Source: JAVJST01 sp965229715 (GTDB taxonomy: Bacteria; Pseudomonadota; Alphaproteobacteria; Rhodospirillales; Casp-alpha2). From it: a stretch of DNA of 64,000 nucleotides. The notes beneath the pieces are model-generated. The model was not told the origin of the DNA. It ran no database searches and saw nothing but the letters and a program-made list of their open reading frames with translations. Made by a program: the position numbers and the translations under genes. The stretch's first letter is position 1, and the number at the start of each line of letters is the position of its first letter. Location of the stretch: contig CBDDJL010000002.1 in NCBI GenBank assembly GCA_965229715.1, positions 2,418,001-2,482,000 of the forward strand, read 5' to 3'. Below are positions 51,636 to 60,241 of this stretch, one piece after another.

Positions 51636-52786
51636 CGATGGGCTTCCGACCGGACGAGGTCCTGCTGCTCGGGCCGGGCCCGTCGCCGACGAGCCCGGCC
51701 GTGCGGGCGGCGCAGGCGATGCCGTTGCTCGGGCACCTCGACCCGACGTTGCTGCCGCTGCTCGATCTCGTGCAGGCGCGGCTGCGCACGCTGTTCGGCG
51801 TCGACTATCCGCTCACGCTGCCGCTCGCCGGCACGGGTTCGTCGGGCATGGAGGCGATGGTGCACAACCTCGTCGCGCCGGGCGAACGCGTCGTCGTCGG
51901 CGTGCACGGCGTGTTCGGTGGGCGCTTTGCGGACTCGTGCCGGCGCGTCGGTGCCGAGGTCGTCGAGGTCACCGCGGAGTTCGGCACGCCGCTCGATCCG
52001 GACGCCATCGCGGCGGCGGTCGCGGCCGGGCCGACGAGCCTGCTCGCGGTCGTGCACGCCGAGACCAGCACGGGCGTGCTGACCGACCTCGAGCCGATCG
52101 CGGCGAGCGCGCGTGAGCACGGTGCGATGTTCGTCGTCGACTGCGTGACGAGCATCGGCGGGCTCGAACTCGACTTCGGCGCGCTGGGCGTCGACGCGGC
52201 GTTCTGCGGCACGCAGAAGTGTCTGTCGTGTCCGCCCGGCCTCGCGCCCGTCACGTTCTCGCCGCGCGCGGTCGAGCGCGCCGAAGCGCGCGACCGGCCC
52301 GCGCCGTTCTACTTCGACCTCAAGCTGCTCAACGGCTACTTCGGCACCGAGCGCGCGTATCACTACACCGCGCCCGTCAGCATGATCTACGCGCTCGCCG
52401 CGGCGCTCGACGAGGTCTTCGACGAGGGCCTCGCCGCCCGCGCCGAACGTCACCGGCAGGTCTCGCGGTCACTCCGCGCCGGGCTGTCCGAGCTCGGGCT
52501 CGAGCCGCTCGTGCCGGTCGAACACGCGACGCCGATGCTCACGACGGTGCGGTATCCCGATGGCGTCGATGATGGCGCATTCCGGTCCCACCTGCGCCAG
52601 CGTCACGGCATCGAGGTCGGCGGCGGGCTCGGGCCGCTGCAGGGCCGCGCGTTCCGCGTCGGGCTCATGGGCCACGGCGCCCGGCCGGAGAACGTGCTGC
52701 GGGCGCTCGCGGCGTTCGGCGACGCGCTGACCGCGGCCGGGCAACGACCCGATATCGGCAGCGCGCTCGCGGCGGCGCGACAGTAG
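51632..52786 (+). CDS. Class V aminotransferase (alanine-glyoxylate / serine-pyruvate type)
   Basis: 384 residues. The N-terminus LLLGPGPSPTSPAV and PLAGTGSSGMEAMVHNL fit the AGT group; VVHAETSTGVL and DCVTSIGGLELDFG line the PLP pocket, and the Schiff-base Lys is in CGTQKCLSCPPGLA. The C-terminal domain ends with GGGLGPLQGRAFRVGLMGH. It transfers an amino group between alanine/serine and glyoxylate/pyruvate. A MITE-like repeat begins at the stop codon itself. Confidence 0.93.
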   Translation: MTMGFRPDEVLLLGPGPSPTSPAVRAAQAMPLLGHLDPTLLPLLDLVQARLRTLFGVDYPLTLPLAGTGSSGMEAMVHNLVAPGERVVVGVHGVFGGRFADSCRRVGAEVVEVTAEFGTPLDPDAIAAAVAAGPTSLLAVVHAETSTGVLTDLEPIAASAREHGAMFVVDCVTSIGGLELDFGALGVDAAFCGTQKCLSCPPGLAPVTFSPRAVERAEARDRPAPFYFDLKLLNGYFGTERAYHYTAPVSMIYALAAALDEVFDEGLAARAERHRQVSRSLRAGLSELGLEPLVPVEHATPMLTTVRYPDGVDDGAFRSHLRQRHGIEVGGGLGPLQGRAFRVGLMGHGARPENVLRALAAFGDALTAAGQRPDIGSALAAARQ

Positions 52787-52949
52787 TGGTCCCCGCCAGA
52801 GGTTCGGTGCAGATGTCGGCGAGCAATGCGCGATGCTCGCAAGGGGCAGCGCCGCAGGCATATCGGTGGATATGTGGAGGACGCTGCAACGGCGCGAGCG
52901 GCGTGCAGGGCCGGCGACATATGTGGCGAACTTCTGGCGGGGACCAGTA
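52785..52949 (+). repeat. MITE-like repeat family II, copy 2
   Basis: About 165 bp with terminal inverted repeats of about 22 bp (AGTGGTCCCCGCCAGAGGTT and its inverse, two mismatches). The interior shares ATATCGGTGGATATG and flanking blocks with copy 1 at 26655-26815. Its first bases overlap the TAG stop of the aminotransferase and its end lies 18 bp before the gmhA start. Confidence 0.8.
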
Positions 52950-52967
52950 GCATCGGACGCCGTGACG

Positions 52968-53543
52968 ATGGATTCAGACAAGATGCGCGCGACGTTCGAG
53001 GAGAGCATCGCGACCAAGCAGCGGTTCCTCGAGGTGTGCCTGCCGGCGCTCGGGCAGCTCTGCGACCTGGCGATCGCGACGCTGCAGCGCGGCGGCAAGA
53101 TCATGCTCTGCGGCAACGGCGGCAGCTCGTGCGACGCGTCGCACGCCGCGGGCGAGCTCGTCGGCTGGTTCGAACACAAGGACCGGCGCCCCTACGCTGC
53201 GATCGCGCTCGGGCACCAGGTGCCGAGCCTCACGGCGATCGGCAACGACGCGGGGTACGAGCACGTGTTCGCGCGCGAGGTCGAGGCGATCGGCAAGCCC
53301 GGTGATCTGCTCATCGGCATCACGACGTCGGGCGGCAGCAAGAACGTCGTCGCCGCGATGCGGCAGGCGCGCGCGATGAACATCGATACGGCGCTGCTCT
53401 GCGGCGAGAAGCGCGGCGCGGCGACGGAGTTCACCGAGGTCGCGATCCACGTGCCGTCGACCAACACGGCGCGCATCCAGGAGAGCCACCTCGCCTGCGT
53501 GCACGTGCTGTGCGCCGCGGTCGAGGACGCGCTGGCCGAGTAG
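52968..53543 (+). CDS. gmhA: Phosphoheptose isomerase-like SIS domain protein
   Basis: 191 residues from the ATG at 52968. SIS-fold signatures KIMLCGNGGSSCDASHAAGEL, IGNDAGYEHVFAREVEA and GITTSGGSKNVVAAM match GmhA, with the conserved ESHLACVHVLC at the end. GmhA converts sedoheptulose-7-phosphate to D-glycero-D-manno-heptose-7-phosphate for LPS or glycoprotein heptose. No other heptose genes adjoin it. A GTG at 52962 is an alternative start. Confidence 0.9.
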   Translation: MDSDKMRATFEESIATKQRFLEVCLPALGQLCDLAIATLQRGGKIMLCGNGGSSCDASHAAGELVGWFEHKDRRPYAAIALGHQVPSLTAIGNDAGYEHVFAREVEAIGKPGDLLIGITTSGGSKNVVAAMRQARAMNIDTALLCGEKRGAATEFTEVAIHVPSTNTARIQESHLACVHVLCAAVEDALAE

Positions 53544-53545
53544 GC

Positions 53546-54331
53546 CTACTTCTTGCCGCCGGCCGGCTTCGGGTTGGCGGGGCCGGTCTTTGGAATCAGG
53601 CTCTCGGGGTTCGGCACGGTCGGCGTCGGCACGCCGTTCTGCTTCGCCTGCTTCGGCGCGGTGCCCGCCTTCTCCTTGATGCGCCAGCTCGCTCCCCAGA
53701 TGCCGGTGCGGCCCGGGATCGCCGTCATCGGCCCGTTCGTCAGCGTCGCCTCGAGGCTCAGCTCGGCGACCTTCTGCAGCAGGCCGCTCGGGATTGGCGC
53801 GCGCGGCCTGCCGAGGAAGTCCGCGCTCTCGGCCGGCTGCGTGACGGCCATCGAGCCGTCGGGGAAGACCGAGTTGGTCCAGCTTCGCAGTCGCGGCAGC
53901 AGCGCGTCGAGTTCCGCGATCGGTTCCTCGGATGCGACCGCGATGAACGTCGTGATCGCGGCGATGCGCGCGCGACTCGTCCAGTAGATCGCATCCCCGC
54001 CGTTCTGCCCGGGCAGCACCGAGCGGCCCTCGGGCAGCGGGTTGGTGAGGTCGGTCTTCAGGCCGGTCGAGGGGAAGAGCAGGACCGTGCCGTCCTCCTG
54101 GCTGTGCGAGAAGACGTAGAGGTAGCGCGGGCTCGGGCAGACGACCGAGAGCCGCAGCGGCGATTCGGCCGGCAGCGTGTCGTAGTTGGCGCCCTGGACG
54201 AAGTCGACGCCGCGCCCGACGCGCCACGTGCACGCCGGCGCCGCACCCGCGGGCTCCGCGGTTTGCCAGAACAGGATCCCGACCGCGAGCGCGATCAGCG
54301 GCAACACGAACATGCGGGGGCGGAGGCGCAT
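53546..54331 (-). CDS. DUF4384-like exported protein
   Basis: 261 residues. An N-terminal membrane anchor (MFVLPLIALAVGILFWQ) precedes a beta-rich domain with PLRLSVVCPSPRYLYVFSHS and GTVLLFPS, the hallmark of DUF4384. The C-terminal ~50 residues are a Pro/Lys-rich tail (GVPTPTVPNPESLIPKTGPA). DUF4384 proteins occur with stress or signalling proteins in planctomycetes and related phyla, mostly uncharacterised. Convergent with gmhA, leaving only two bases between the stops. Confidence 0.78.
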   Translation of the reverse strand: MRLRPRMFVLPLIALAVGILFWQTAEPAGAAPACTWRVGRGVDFVQGANYDTLPAESPLRLSVVCPSPRYLYVFSHSQEDGTVLLFPSTGLKTDLTNPLPEGRSVLPGQNGGDAIYWTSRARIAAITTFIAVASEEPIAELDALLPRLRSWTNSVFPDGSMAVTQPAESADFLGRPRAPIPSGLLQKVAELSLEATLTNGPMTAIPGRTGIWGASWRIKEKAGTAPKQAKQNGVPTPTVPNPESLIPKTGPANPKPAGGKK

Positions 54332-54402
54332 CACGTCACCCTAATCGACCATCCGGGCCGCGACACTTGTGCTCCGAGCGATCGGGGGTTCCGATCGGTC
54401 CC

Positions 54403-55707
54403 ATGACCGCTCGTCTCGCGCCGTTCGTTCTGCTCCTGACCCTGGGGCAGGTCGCTGCTGATCTGCCGGGCCAGAGCAAGTCCGAGAAGGGCGACCCGCG
54501 GGCGGTCGATCCGCCGGTCACCAGCAAACGGCCGAAGAACTCGCCGTCCGCGCCGCGGTTGTTCGACCGCGACGAGCTGCCCGTCGCGGATCCGGCGCCG
54601 CTCGCGGTCGAGGCGGCGAACGCGCGGGCCGTCACGGCGCTGCTCGCGCTGCCCGAAGGCGATGGCGACCAGTGGCCCTACGAAGGCGTCTACCGCGAAG
54701 ACCGCGGGCAGCTGCCCGTCGGCTACCGCGTCGGCGGCACGGCGATCGTCTGCCTCGGGCTCATCGCCGCGCCGGGTTACGAGCGCGACACCGAACGGCA
54801 GTCCGCGGTCGAGCGCGGGGTCGCGTTCGTGCTGAAGACGCTCGAGGTCGAGCGCATGACGATCGGTTTCGAGGGCCGCTACGACGTGCGCAACTGGGGC
54901 AAGATCTACGCGCTGCAGCTGTTCCTGCACCTGCAGGACCAGGGGCTCGTGCCCGCTGCGCACGCGGACGGGGTGCGCAGCAAGACCACGTTCCTGGTGC
55001 AGTCGCTCGTCGAGTCCGCGATCCCCGAGAGCGGCGGTTGGAACTACTCGCGCCGCGCCGGTTTCCTGAGCCCGAAGAACCGCGCGTCGACGTTCATGAC
55101 GCCGGCGGCGCTGCAGGCGTTGTTCCACGCCGAGGCGCGTGGTCACGAGGTGCCGAAGCACGTCGTCGACCAGGCCCTCGATGCGCTCGAACGGGCGCGC
55201 AGTCAGGCCGGCGGCTACGCCTACGGCGCGGGCCCCGGCAACCGCAACGAGGTCCCCGAGGAGAAGCTGTCGATGATGGACAAGACGCCGGGCGCCGCCG
55301 CGCGCGCGGCGCTCTGCGAGACGACGCTGAAGCTCGCCGGTCGCGGCGACGACGCGCGGCTCGAGCGCGCGGTGCAGAGCTTCTTCGACAACTGGGACGA
55401 GCTCGCGGTGCGCAAGAGCCAGCGCGGCACGCACGTGCGGCCCTACGGCATCGCGCCGTACTACTTCATGTTCGGTCACGTCTACGCCGCGCAGGCGATC
55501 GAGCAGATCGAGGACCAGAGGCTGCGGGACGAGCTGCGCGACCGGATGCGCGTCGTGCTCGCGCGCTCGATCGAACCCGACGGCAGCTGGAACGACCGCC
55601 AGTTCCCGCGCTCGGCCGGCTACGGCACCGCGATGGCGATCCTCACGCTCAACATGCCGGAGCTGCCGAAGCCCGAGCCGTGGCGGGGCGGGGCCGTGAT
55701 TCGTTAG
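54403..55707 (+). CDS. Exported terpenoid-cyclase/prenyltransferase-like toroid protein
   Basis: 434 residues from the ATG at 54403. A signal peptide (FVLLLTLGQVAADLPG) is followed by alpha/alpha-toroid repeats: YRVGGTAIVCLGLIAAPGYE, VRNWGKIYALQLFLHLQDQG, ESGGWNYSRR, STFMTPAALQALFHAEARG and IAPYYFMFGHVYAAQAI, ending RSAGYGTAMAILTLNMPE. The QW-like blocks suggest the squalene cyclase fold, but catalytic DxDD is not evident, so it is probably not a cyclase. It resembles the truncated protein at 24175-24567. Confidence 0.82.
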   Translation: MTARLAPFVLLLTLGQVAADLPGQSKSEKGDPRAVDPPVTSKRPKNSPSAPRLFDRDELPVADPAPLAVEAANARAVTALLALPEGDGDQWPYEGVYREDRGQLPVGYRVGGTAIVCLGLIAAPGYERDTERQSAVERGVAFVLKTLEVERMTIGFEGRYDVRNWGKIYALQLFLHLQDQGLVPAAHADGVRSKTTFLVQSLVESAIPESGGWNYSRRAGFLSPKNRASTFMTPAALQALFHAEARGHEVPKHVVDQALDALERARSQAGGYAYGAGPGNRNEVPEEKLSMMDKTPGAAARAALCETTLKLAGRGDDARLERAVQSFFDNWDELAVRKSQRGTHVRPYGIAPYYFMFGHVYAAQAIEQIEDQRLRDELRDRMRVVLARSIEPDGSWNDRQFPRSAGYGTAMAILTLNMPELPKPEPWRGGAVIR

Positions 55708-55719
55708 TCTCGCTGTCGG

Positions 55720-56934
55720 CTACTTGACCGGGACTTGGTAGCGGCTGCCATCCGGCATCGTGACCTGACAGCCAGGCCATGCCCGAGCGGCCGCCTTGAC
55801 GGCCGCCTCCGTCAGGTTCGTGCCGTCGAGATCGAGCCGGCGAAGCGCGAGGCCCGCCAGACCGTCGAGGGCGTCGCTTCGAACCCGTTTGCAGTTCGTC
55901 AACCGCAGCGTGTGCAGCGAGCGCGACGTCGCCAGCGGCGCAAGCAGCTCGCCGGTGATCGTGTTGTTCCCCGCGAGATCCAGCTCGAGGAGGGCAGGCA
56001 GCCCGCCGATGGATGCCATGACGCTGGCATCGAGCCACGGCACGCTGCCCGACAACCCGAGTTCGGTCAGGCTGGTGTGAGCCGAGATCGACTCGCGAGC
56101 CGCCGACGTCAGTTGGGAGTCGGTGGGGATCATGACCGCTCCGTTCCGGTGAACCGGGTGGCCGCCGCCGAGACGGAGCACGGCAAGACCGCGGCCTTCG
56201 AGGATGAGTCGGAGGTCGTCATCGGTGATCGCCGGGACGTCGTCGAGGGACAGCTCGAGCAGGTTGGGGAGTTCGGGAAGGCGTCGCAGGCCGCGCCCTC
56301 TGAGGCGGTGATTCCCGTCCAGGGCCAGCGCGACGAGTCCGGCGGGCAGCTGCGGCAGCAGCGCGGCCGTGATCTTCGGCATGGCGGCCAGGTCGAGTCG
56401 CCGCAGCGTCACCATTCTCGACAGGGTCGCTCCGATGTCGTCCGTCAGCGCGGCGCAGCCGCGGAGCGAAAGGTCGGTGAGCTTCAGGTCGCCAAGAAGC
56501 GCGACTCCCGCGTCGGAGATGGCCGGCGGCTCGTTGGCGCCGCTCCGGTTCACCGGGCCGAGATCCAGTCGTTTGATTCGGGTGAGTTGCGACAAGGCGG
56601 CGAGTCCCGCATCGTCGAAGCCGTAGCAGCGGAGGTTGATCGCGTCGGCGGGCAGGTTCGCGATATCGCCAGCGTCGCGGACGTCGTGCCAGACCGGTGC
56701 ACCCTGGGGCGAAGCCGGTGCCGGCGACGCGTGCTGTTCCGAGTCTTCGAGCGTCGCGACGCCATACACCACCAGCGGTGCGAGGAGCGCCACTGCGGCA
56801 AGCAGCCATCGGTGCGCTGGCGCGCTCGTTTGCGGCACCGGTGTTCGAGTGGAACTCGGTCCGCGGCCGCCGACTGCCTCGCGCAGCAACCATTCCAATC
56901 TCCGATCCTTGGCCTTCTCCATCGCGTTGGTCAT
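55720..56934 (-). CDS. Membrane-anchored leucine-rich repeat protein
   Basis: 404 residues from the ATG at 56934, whose ATGA overlaps the sigma factor stop. A basic cytoplasmic N-terminus (EKAKDRRLEWLLREAVG) leads to one membrane helix (WLLAAVALLAPLVVYGVA) at residues ~43-60, then about ten ribonuclease-inhibitor-like LRR units (LTRIKRLDLG, LKLTDLSLRGC, LPALLELDLAGNNTI, LRRLDLDGTNL). The order fits a sigma regulator that senses an external signal, the N-terminal segment holding the sigma factor, but no zinc-finger anti-sigma motif is present. Confidence 0.82.
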   Translation of the reverse strand: MTNAMEKAKDRRLEWLLREAVGGRGPSSTRTPVPQTSAPAHRWLLAAVALLAPLVVYGVATLEDSEQHASPAPASPQGAPVWHDVRDAGDIANLPADAINLRCYGFDDAGLAALSQLTRIKRLDLGPVNRSGANEPPAISDAGVALLGDLKLTDLSLRGCAALTDDIGATLSRMVTLRRLDLAAMPKITAALLPQLPAGLVALALDGNHRLRGRGLRRLPELPNLLELSLDDVPAITDDDLRLILEGRGLAVLRLGGGHPVHRNGAVMIPTDSQLTSAARESISAHTSLTELGLSGSVPWLDASVMASIGGLPALLELDLAGNNTITGELLAPLATSRSLHTLRLTNCKRVRSDALDGLAGLALRRLDLDGTNLTEAAVKAAARAWPGCQVTMPDGSRYQVPVK

Positions 56935-57440
56935 GTCGTTCTCCGTTCGATGCATTCGCGCAGCGCGCGCCGGGCGCGTTGCACCAGGGTCTTCGTGCCG
57001 TTTTCGCGCAGCCCCAGTAGGCGCGCAGCGTCCCGCCAGGGCAGACCGTCTTGGTAGTGCAGTTCGAGCGCCCGTCGCGCCCTGGGTTGCAGCGTCTCGA
57101 GGCACTCCGTCAGCCGCCGGAGCAGGTCGTCTCCGGCGCTCTTCTCGGCTGACGCGATCCACAGTTCTTCGACTGCCATCGCGATCTCGCGCTCACGCCG
57201 GCGTTGCCACCAACGGCGCGATCGCAGCCAGACGTTGCGCGCGACTCCCCGCAGGAACGCTGCGGCGCGTTCCTCGTCGGGTGCTGGACTCGCGCAGCCG
57301 ATGAGCATCGTCTCCTGCGCGAGGTCGTCTGCTTCGTCGGGCCTGGCGCCCAACATGCAGAGGTAGCGCCAGATGGCGGCATGGTGGTGTCCGACCCACT
57401 CCGGTGGTTCGGAGGTGGGATCGGCTTCGGTTGGCGCCAT
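56931..57440 (-). CDS. ECF-type RNA polymerase sigma factor
   Basis: 169 residues. Region 2 includes AIWRYLCMLGARPDEADDLAQ and ERAAAFLRGVARNVWLRSRR; region 4 is LQPRARRALELHYQDGLPW followed by the HTH AARLLGLRENGTKTLVQRAR. Standard length for an ECF factor. The start may be at 57452 or 57440. It is translationally coupled (ATGA) to the membrane LRR protein, which likely modulates it. Confidence 0.9.
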   Translation of the reverse strand: MAPTEADPTSEPPEWVGHHHAAIWRYLCMLGARPDEADDLAQETMLIGCASPAPDEERAAAFLRGVARNVWLRSRRWWQRRREREIAMAVEELWIASAEKSAGDDLLRRLTECLETLQPRARRALELHYQDGLPWRDAARLLGLRENGTKTLVQRARRALRECIERRTT

Positions 57441-57519
57441 GGCGCGGGGCATCGACCTACAGTCGCCCGCGGCGACCGATGCTATTCATGGAATCCGGGG
57501 GCGATTCCGGTGAGGCGCG

Positions 57520-58542
57520 TCATCGCCGGGCGTATTCCGCGAACCAGCGATCGACCTGCGCGGGAGTCGGCGTGCCGTTCGCGACGACGAGGCGGTAGCG
57601 CATGGTCTGCGGCACCCCGGGTTCGAGCGCCCAGGCGGTTTCCTGGGTCGGCACGAAGTTGAAGAACACCGCGCCGCCGTTGTTCGCGGTCGCGGGCCAG
57701 ATGCGCTGGCGTTGGGGGGCGTCGTGGTTTCGTGGGTCGCCGAGGATCGCGACCGCGGCGCTGCTCGAATCGGGGGCGGCCGAATCGGACGTGGGCCGGT
57801 CGTCGGCGGCCGGCTCGGTCGCGCCCGACAGCAGACACCAGCGCGCGCGGGTCGTGTGGCCGTCCGCGCGGCCGCGGCCCGCGGACGTCAGATACGCGCT
57901 GTTGTCCGCTTGCCAGTGCGCGGGGCCGCGGTAGGCGATGCCGCCGCCGTAGCGATACGCCGGCAGCTGCAGCGGCGCATCCGTCACGTTCATCTGCTCC
58001 GCGACGTAGTCGACGAGGTAGTGCCCGTTCGGATGCACCGCGACGTCGATCGAGAACGTCTCCGTGAGCACGGTCTCCTCGGCGCGCGCCTCGGTCGCCA
58101 GCGCGACGTGGTGTTGCGTGACCGTGAAGCCGACGCCGGCCGCTCCGCGCCGGAGGCTCTCGGTCGCCGCGTAGCGCACCGTGCCCTCGCCCTTGCCGAG
58201 GTTCCAGAAGTCGACGGCGCGGCCGCGGTGCTGCGTCTTCACCCACGCGTGCCAGAGGCCGAGGTGGTGGTGGTGATCGCGCGGGTGCATCCCGGTCACG
58301 GGATCGCCGCCTGGCGCCGTGAGCGGGTGGATGAACCCGGAACGGCGATAGAGCGCCGACGCACCGGTCGGTGGCGGCACTTCGGTCTTGTGATACGTCA
58401 GCACGTGCGCGTCACCGCAGCGGATCACGATCGCCGCCGTGGACTCGTGAATCGTGAGGGCCCGCGCGTCGGCGCCGTTCTGCATCGCGCAGCCGGCGAA
58501 CGGGAGCCCCAGGCCGAAGGCGATCGTCGCGCCGACCTTCAT
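57520..58542 (-). CDS. PmoA-like protein (DUF6807)
   Basis: 340 residues from the ATG at 58542. A signal peptide ends near AGCAMQNG, with a possible lipobox (LPFAGC). The body carries SGFIHPLTAPGGDPVTGMHP and DHHHHLGLWHAW, the His-rich block of the planctomycete PmoA-like family, and ends PGVPQTMRYRLVVANGTPTP. The fold is a beta-sandwich (galactose-mutarotase-like). These proteins are abundant in planctomycete sugar-degradation clusters but their substrate is unproven; the PmoA label does not imply methane oxidation. Coupled to the next gene by ATGA. Confidence 0.85.
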   Translation of the reverse strand: MKVGATIAFGLGLPFAGCAMQNGADARALTIHESTAAIVIRCGDAHVLTYHKTEVPPPTGASALYRRSGFIHPLTAPGGDPVTGMHPRDHHHHLGLWHAWVKTQHRGRAVDFWNLGKGEGTVRYAATESLRRGAAGVGFTVTQHHVALATEARAEETVLTETFSIDVAVHPNGHYLVDYVAEQMNVTDAPLQLPAYRYGGGIAYRGPAHWQADNSAYLTSAGRGRADGHTTRARWCLLSGATEPAADDRPTSDSAAPDSSSAAVAILGDPRNHDAPQRQRIWPATANNGGAVFFNFVPTQETAWALEPGVPQTMRYRLVVANGTPTPAQVDRWFAEYARR

Positions 58543-60233
58543 CGCCGGAACTCCAGCGTGCGGCGCAGCGGCGTGAACCCCGTCACGTAGATGCTGCGGC
58601 CCGGGACCTTGGGCAGGGCGCCGCGGATGTCGACCCACTCGTGCTCGACCTGGCCGCCCCGCACGCGAATGCGATCGTCGCCGATCGAGAGCGTGGCGGC
58701 GTCCGGCAGCAGGAGGCGTTCGGGGTCGCCGTCGACCGGGAGAGCGCCTGCGATCGTCGTTTCGGCCGGGCACGCGAGCTCGATCGCGACGGGCACCCCC
58801 TCGGTGCCCGTGAGTTCGAGTTCGACGTCGAGGCCGCCGTCCCGTTCGCGGATGCGGACCGTCGATCGCAGGTGCTGCACCTCGCTCTGCGGGCGTTGGT
58901 CCCGCGGCATCCGATGCCAGTCGCCGTCCGGCCGCCGCAGCGTCGCGTCGATCGGCTGGTAGTAGGGCCCCGTGAGGTCCTGGTGCATGACCCAGGCGTC
59001 ACCATCCTCGTGCAGTTCTCCGCCGACGAATTGGCCCTTGCCGAAGAACGCCGACGCGAAGCGCATCGCGACCGCCGCGCTGCCGATGTGCAGACTGCAG
59101 AACGTCGGGTTGTCCGCGAGGATCGTCGCGCTGAGGTCGTCGCGCCGGATCCGCACGAGGTCGGAGTGCGGGAAGTGACGTTCGTAGTCGGTCGGCAGTT
59201 CGCCGCTCCTCGGCAGCGGGTCCGCGAGCTCCGGCGACTCGAGGAAGAACGCGAGTTGGCCGGTCAGTCGTTGAGGCTCACGGCGCTCGATCTGCCGCAC
59301 GACCGCCGCGAAGCGCGCGTCGCCGTCGTGCAGCGCGAAGTAGCGGTAGGGGTAGTAGTAGCGCAGCATCGTGCTGCTTTTGTACTGGTCCTGGCGGCGT
59401 GAGCCCTCCGTCGCGATCTGGCCGCCCTTGTGCATGTAGTAGAGCGACATCTCGAGGTTGCGGCGCACGGCGTCGAGCAGCGCGGGTCGGTCGAGCAGGC
59501 GCGCGACGGTGATGAGGCAGCGGTTCGTGAGCGGCGAGTAGATCGACGTGCTGCGTTCGGTGAACTGGCCGTCGGGGTCGATGTCGATGTTCTCCGCGAG
59601 CCACGTGTCGACGCGCTCGACGTAGCGCGGGTCCTCGAGGAGCGCGTTGGCGCGCGCGAGCGCCATGCAGACGACCCAGCGGTGGTTGGGCGTGTGAATG
59701 CCGCCGACCGCGAGCGCGTCCGCGCCGCGGCGGATGAACGTCAGGAGCTTCTGCAGCACGGGCTCGACGGCGGCGTCGTTCGCCTGCTGCAGCACGGTCG
59801 CCGCGGTGCACACCCACTCGAGCACGAACCCCGTGTCGGGCGGTGAGTGGAAGTTCGTCGTGATGAGGTCGATCGTGCCGTCGTCGTGCTGCGAACGGAG
59901 CAGGAACGTCGCGGCGTCGTCGATCGCGGCGAGCAGTTCGCCGCTGCCCGCGTAGCGGCTCGCCGGCGACACGTAGGCGGCCGCGAGATCGCGGACGAAG
60001 CCCGAGGCCGCGCCCGCGTGGTAGAGCCCGTTGCTGGCGCGGATGCCGCCGAACGAGCTCGCCGAGCGATCCCGCTGCTGGCGCGCGAGCCGCGCGGGCA
60101 TCGCGGCGTCGTTCCAGGCGACGAGTCGGGCGACGAGATCGCCCGTGATCGGCTCGGTGCGCCGGTCCGCGGTCCGGCAGCCGAACGCCGAGAGAAGCAC
60201 CAACGAGAACACGGCAAGACGGGGGCAGGGCAT
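58539..60233 (-). CDS. Lipoprotein with alpha/alpha-toroid and beta-sandwich (polysaccharide-lyase-like)
   Basis: 564 residues from the ATG at 60233. Lipobox LLSAFGC near residue 19. Residues ~50-350 form a helical toroid (LLAAIDDAATFLLRSQHDDG, VLEWVCTAATVLQQAND, HTPNHRWVVCMALARANALL, DRPALLDAVRRNLEMSLYYM), and the C-terminal ~200 residues a beta sandwich, as in heparinase II/III and alginate-lyase-like enzymes. HTPNHRW and the GQIATEGSRRQDQYKSS loop could hold catalytic residues, but I cannot name the family. Translationally coupled to the DUF6807 gene, suggesting a shared polysaccharide substrate. Confidence 0.75.
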   Translation of the reverse strand: MPCPRLAVFSLVLLSAFGCRTADRRTEPITGDLVARLVAWNDAAMPARLARQQRDRSASSFGGIRASNGLYHAGAASGFVRDLAAAYVSPASRYAGSGELLAAIDDAATFLLRSQHDDGTIDLITTNFHSPPDTGFVLEWVCTAATVLQQANDAAVEPVLQKLLTFIRRGADALAVGGIHTPNHRWVVCMALARANALLEDPRYVERVDTWLAENIDIDPDGQFTERSTSIYSPLTNRCLITVARLLDRPALLDAVRRNLEMSLYYMHKGGQIATEGSRRQDQYKSSTMLRYYYPYRYFALHDGDARFAAVVRQIERREPQRLTGQLAFFLESPELADPLPRSGELPTDYERHFPHSDLVRIRRDDLSATILADNPTFCSLHIGSAAVAMRFASAFFGKGQFVGGELHEDGDAWVMHQDLTGPYYQPIDATLRRPDGDWHRMPRDQRPQSEVQHLRSTVRIRERDGGLDVELELTGTEGVPVAIELACPAETTIAGALPVDGDPERLLLPDAATLSIGDDRIRVRGGQVEHEWVDIRGALPKVPGRSIYVTGFTPLRRTLEFRR

Positions 60234-60241
60234 GGTCGCAG

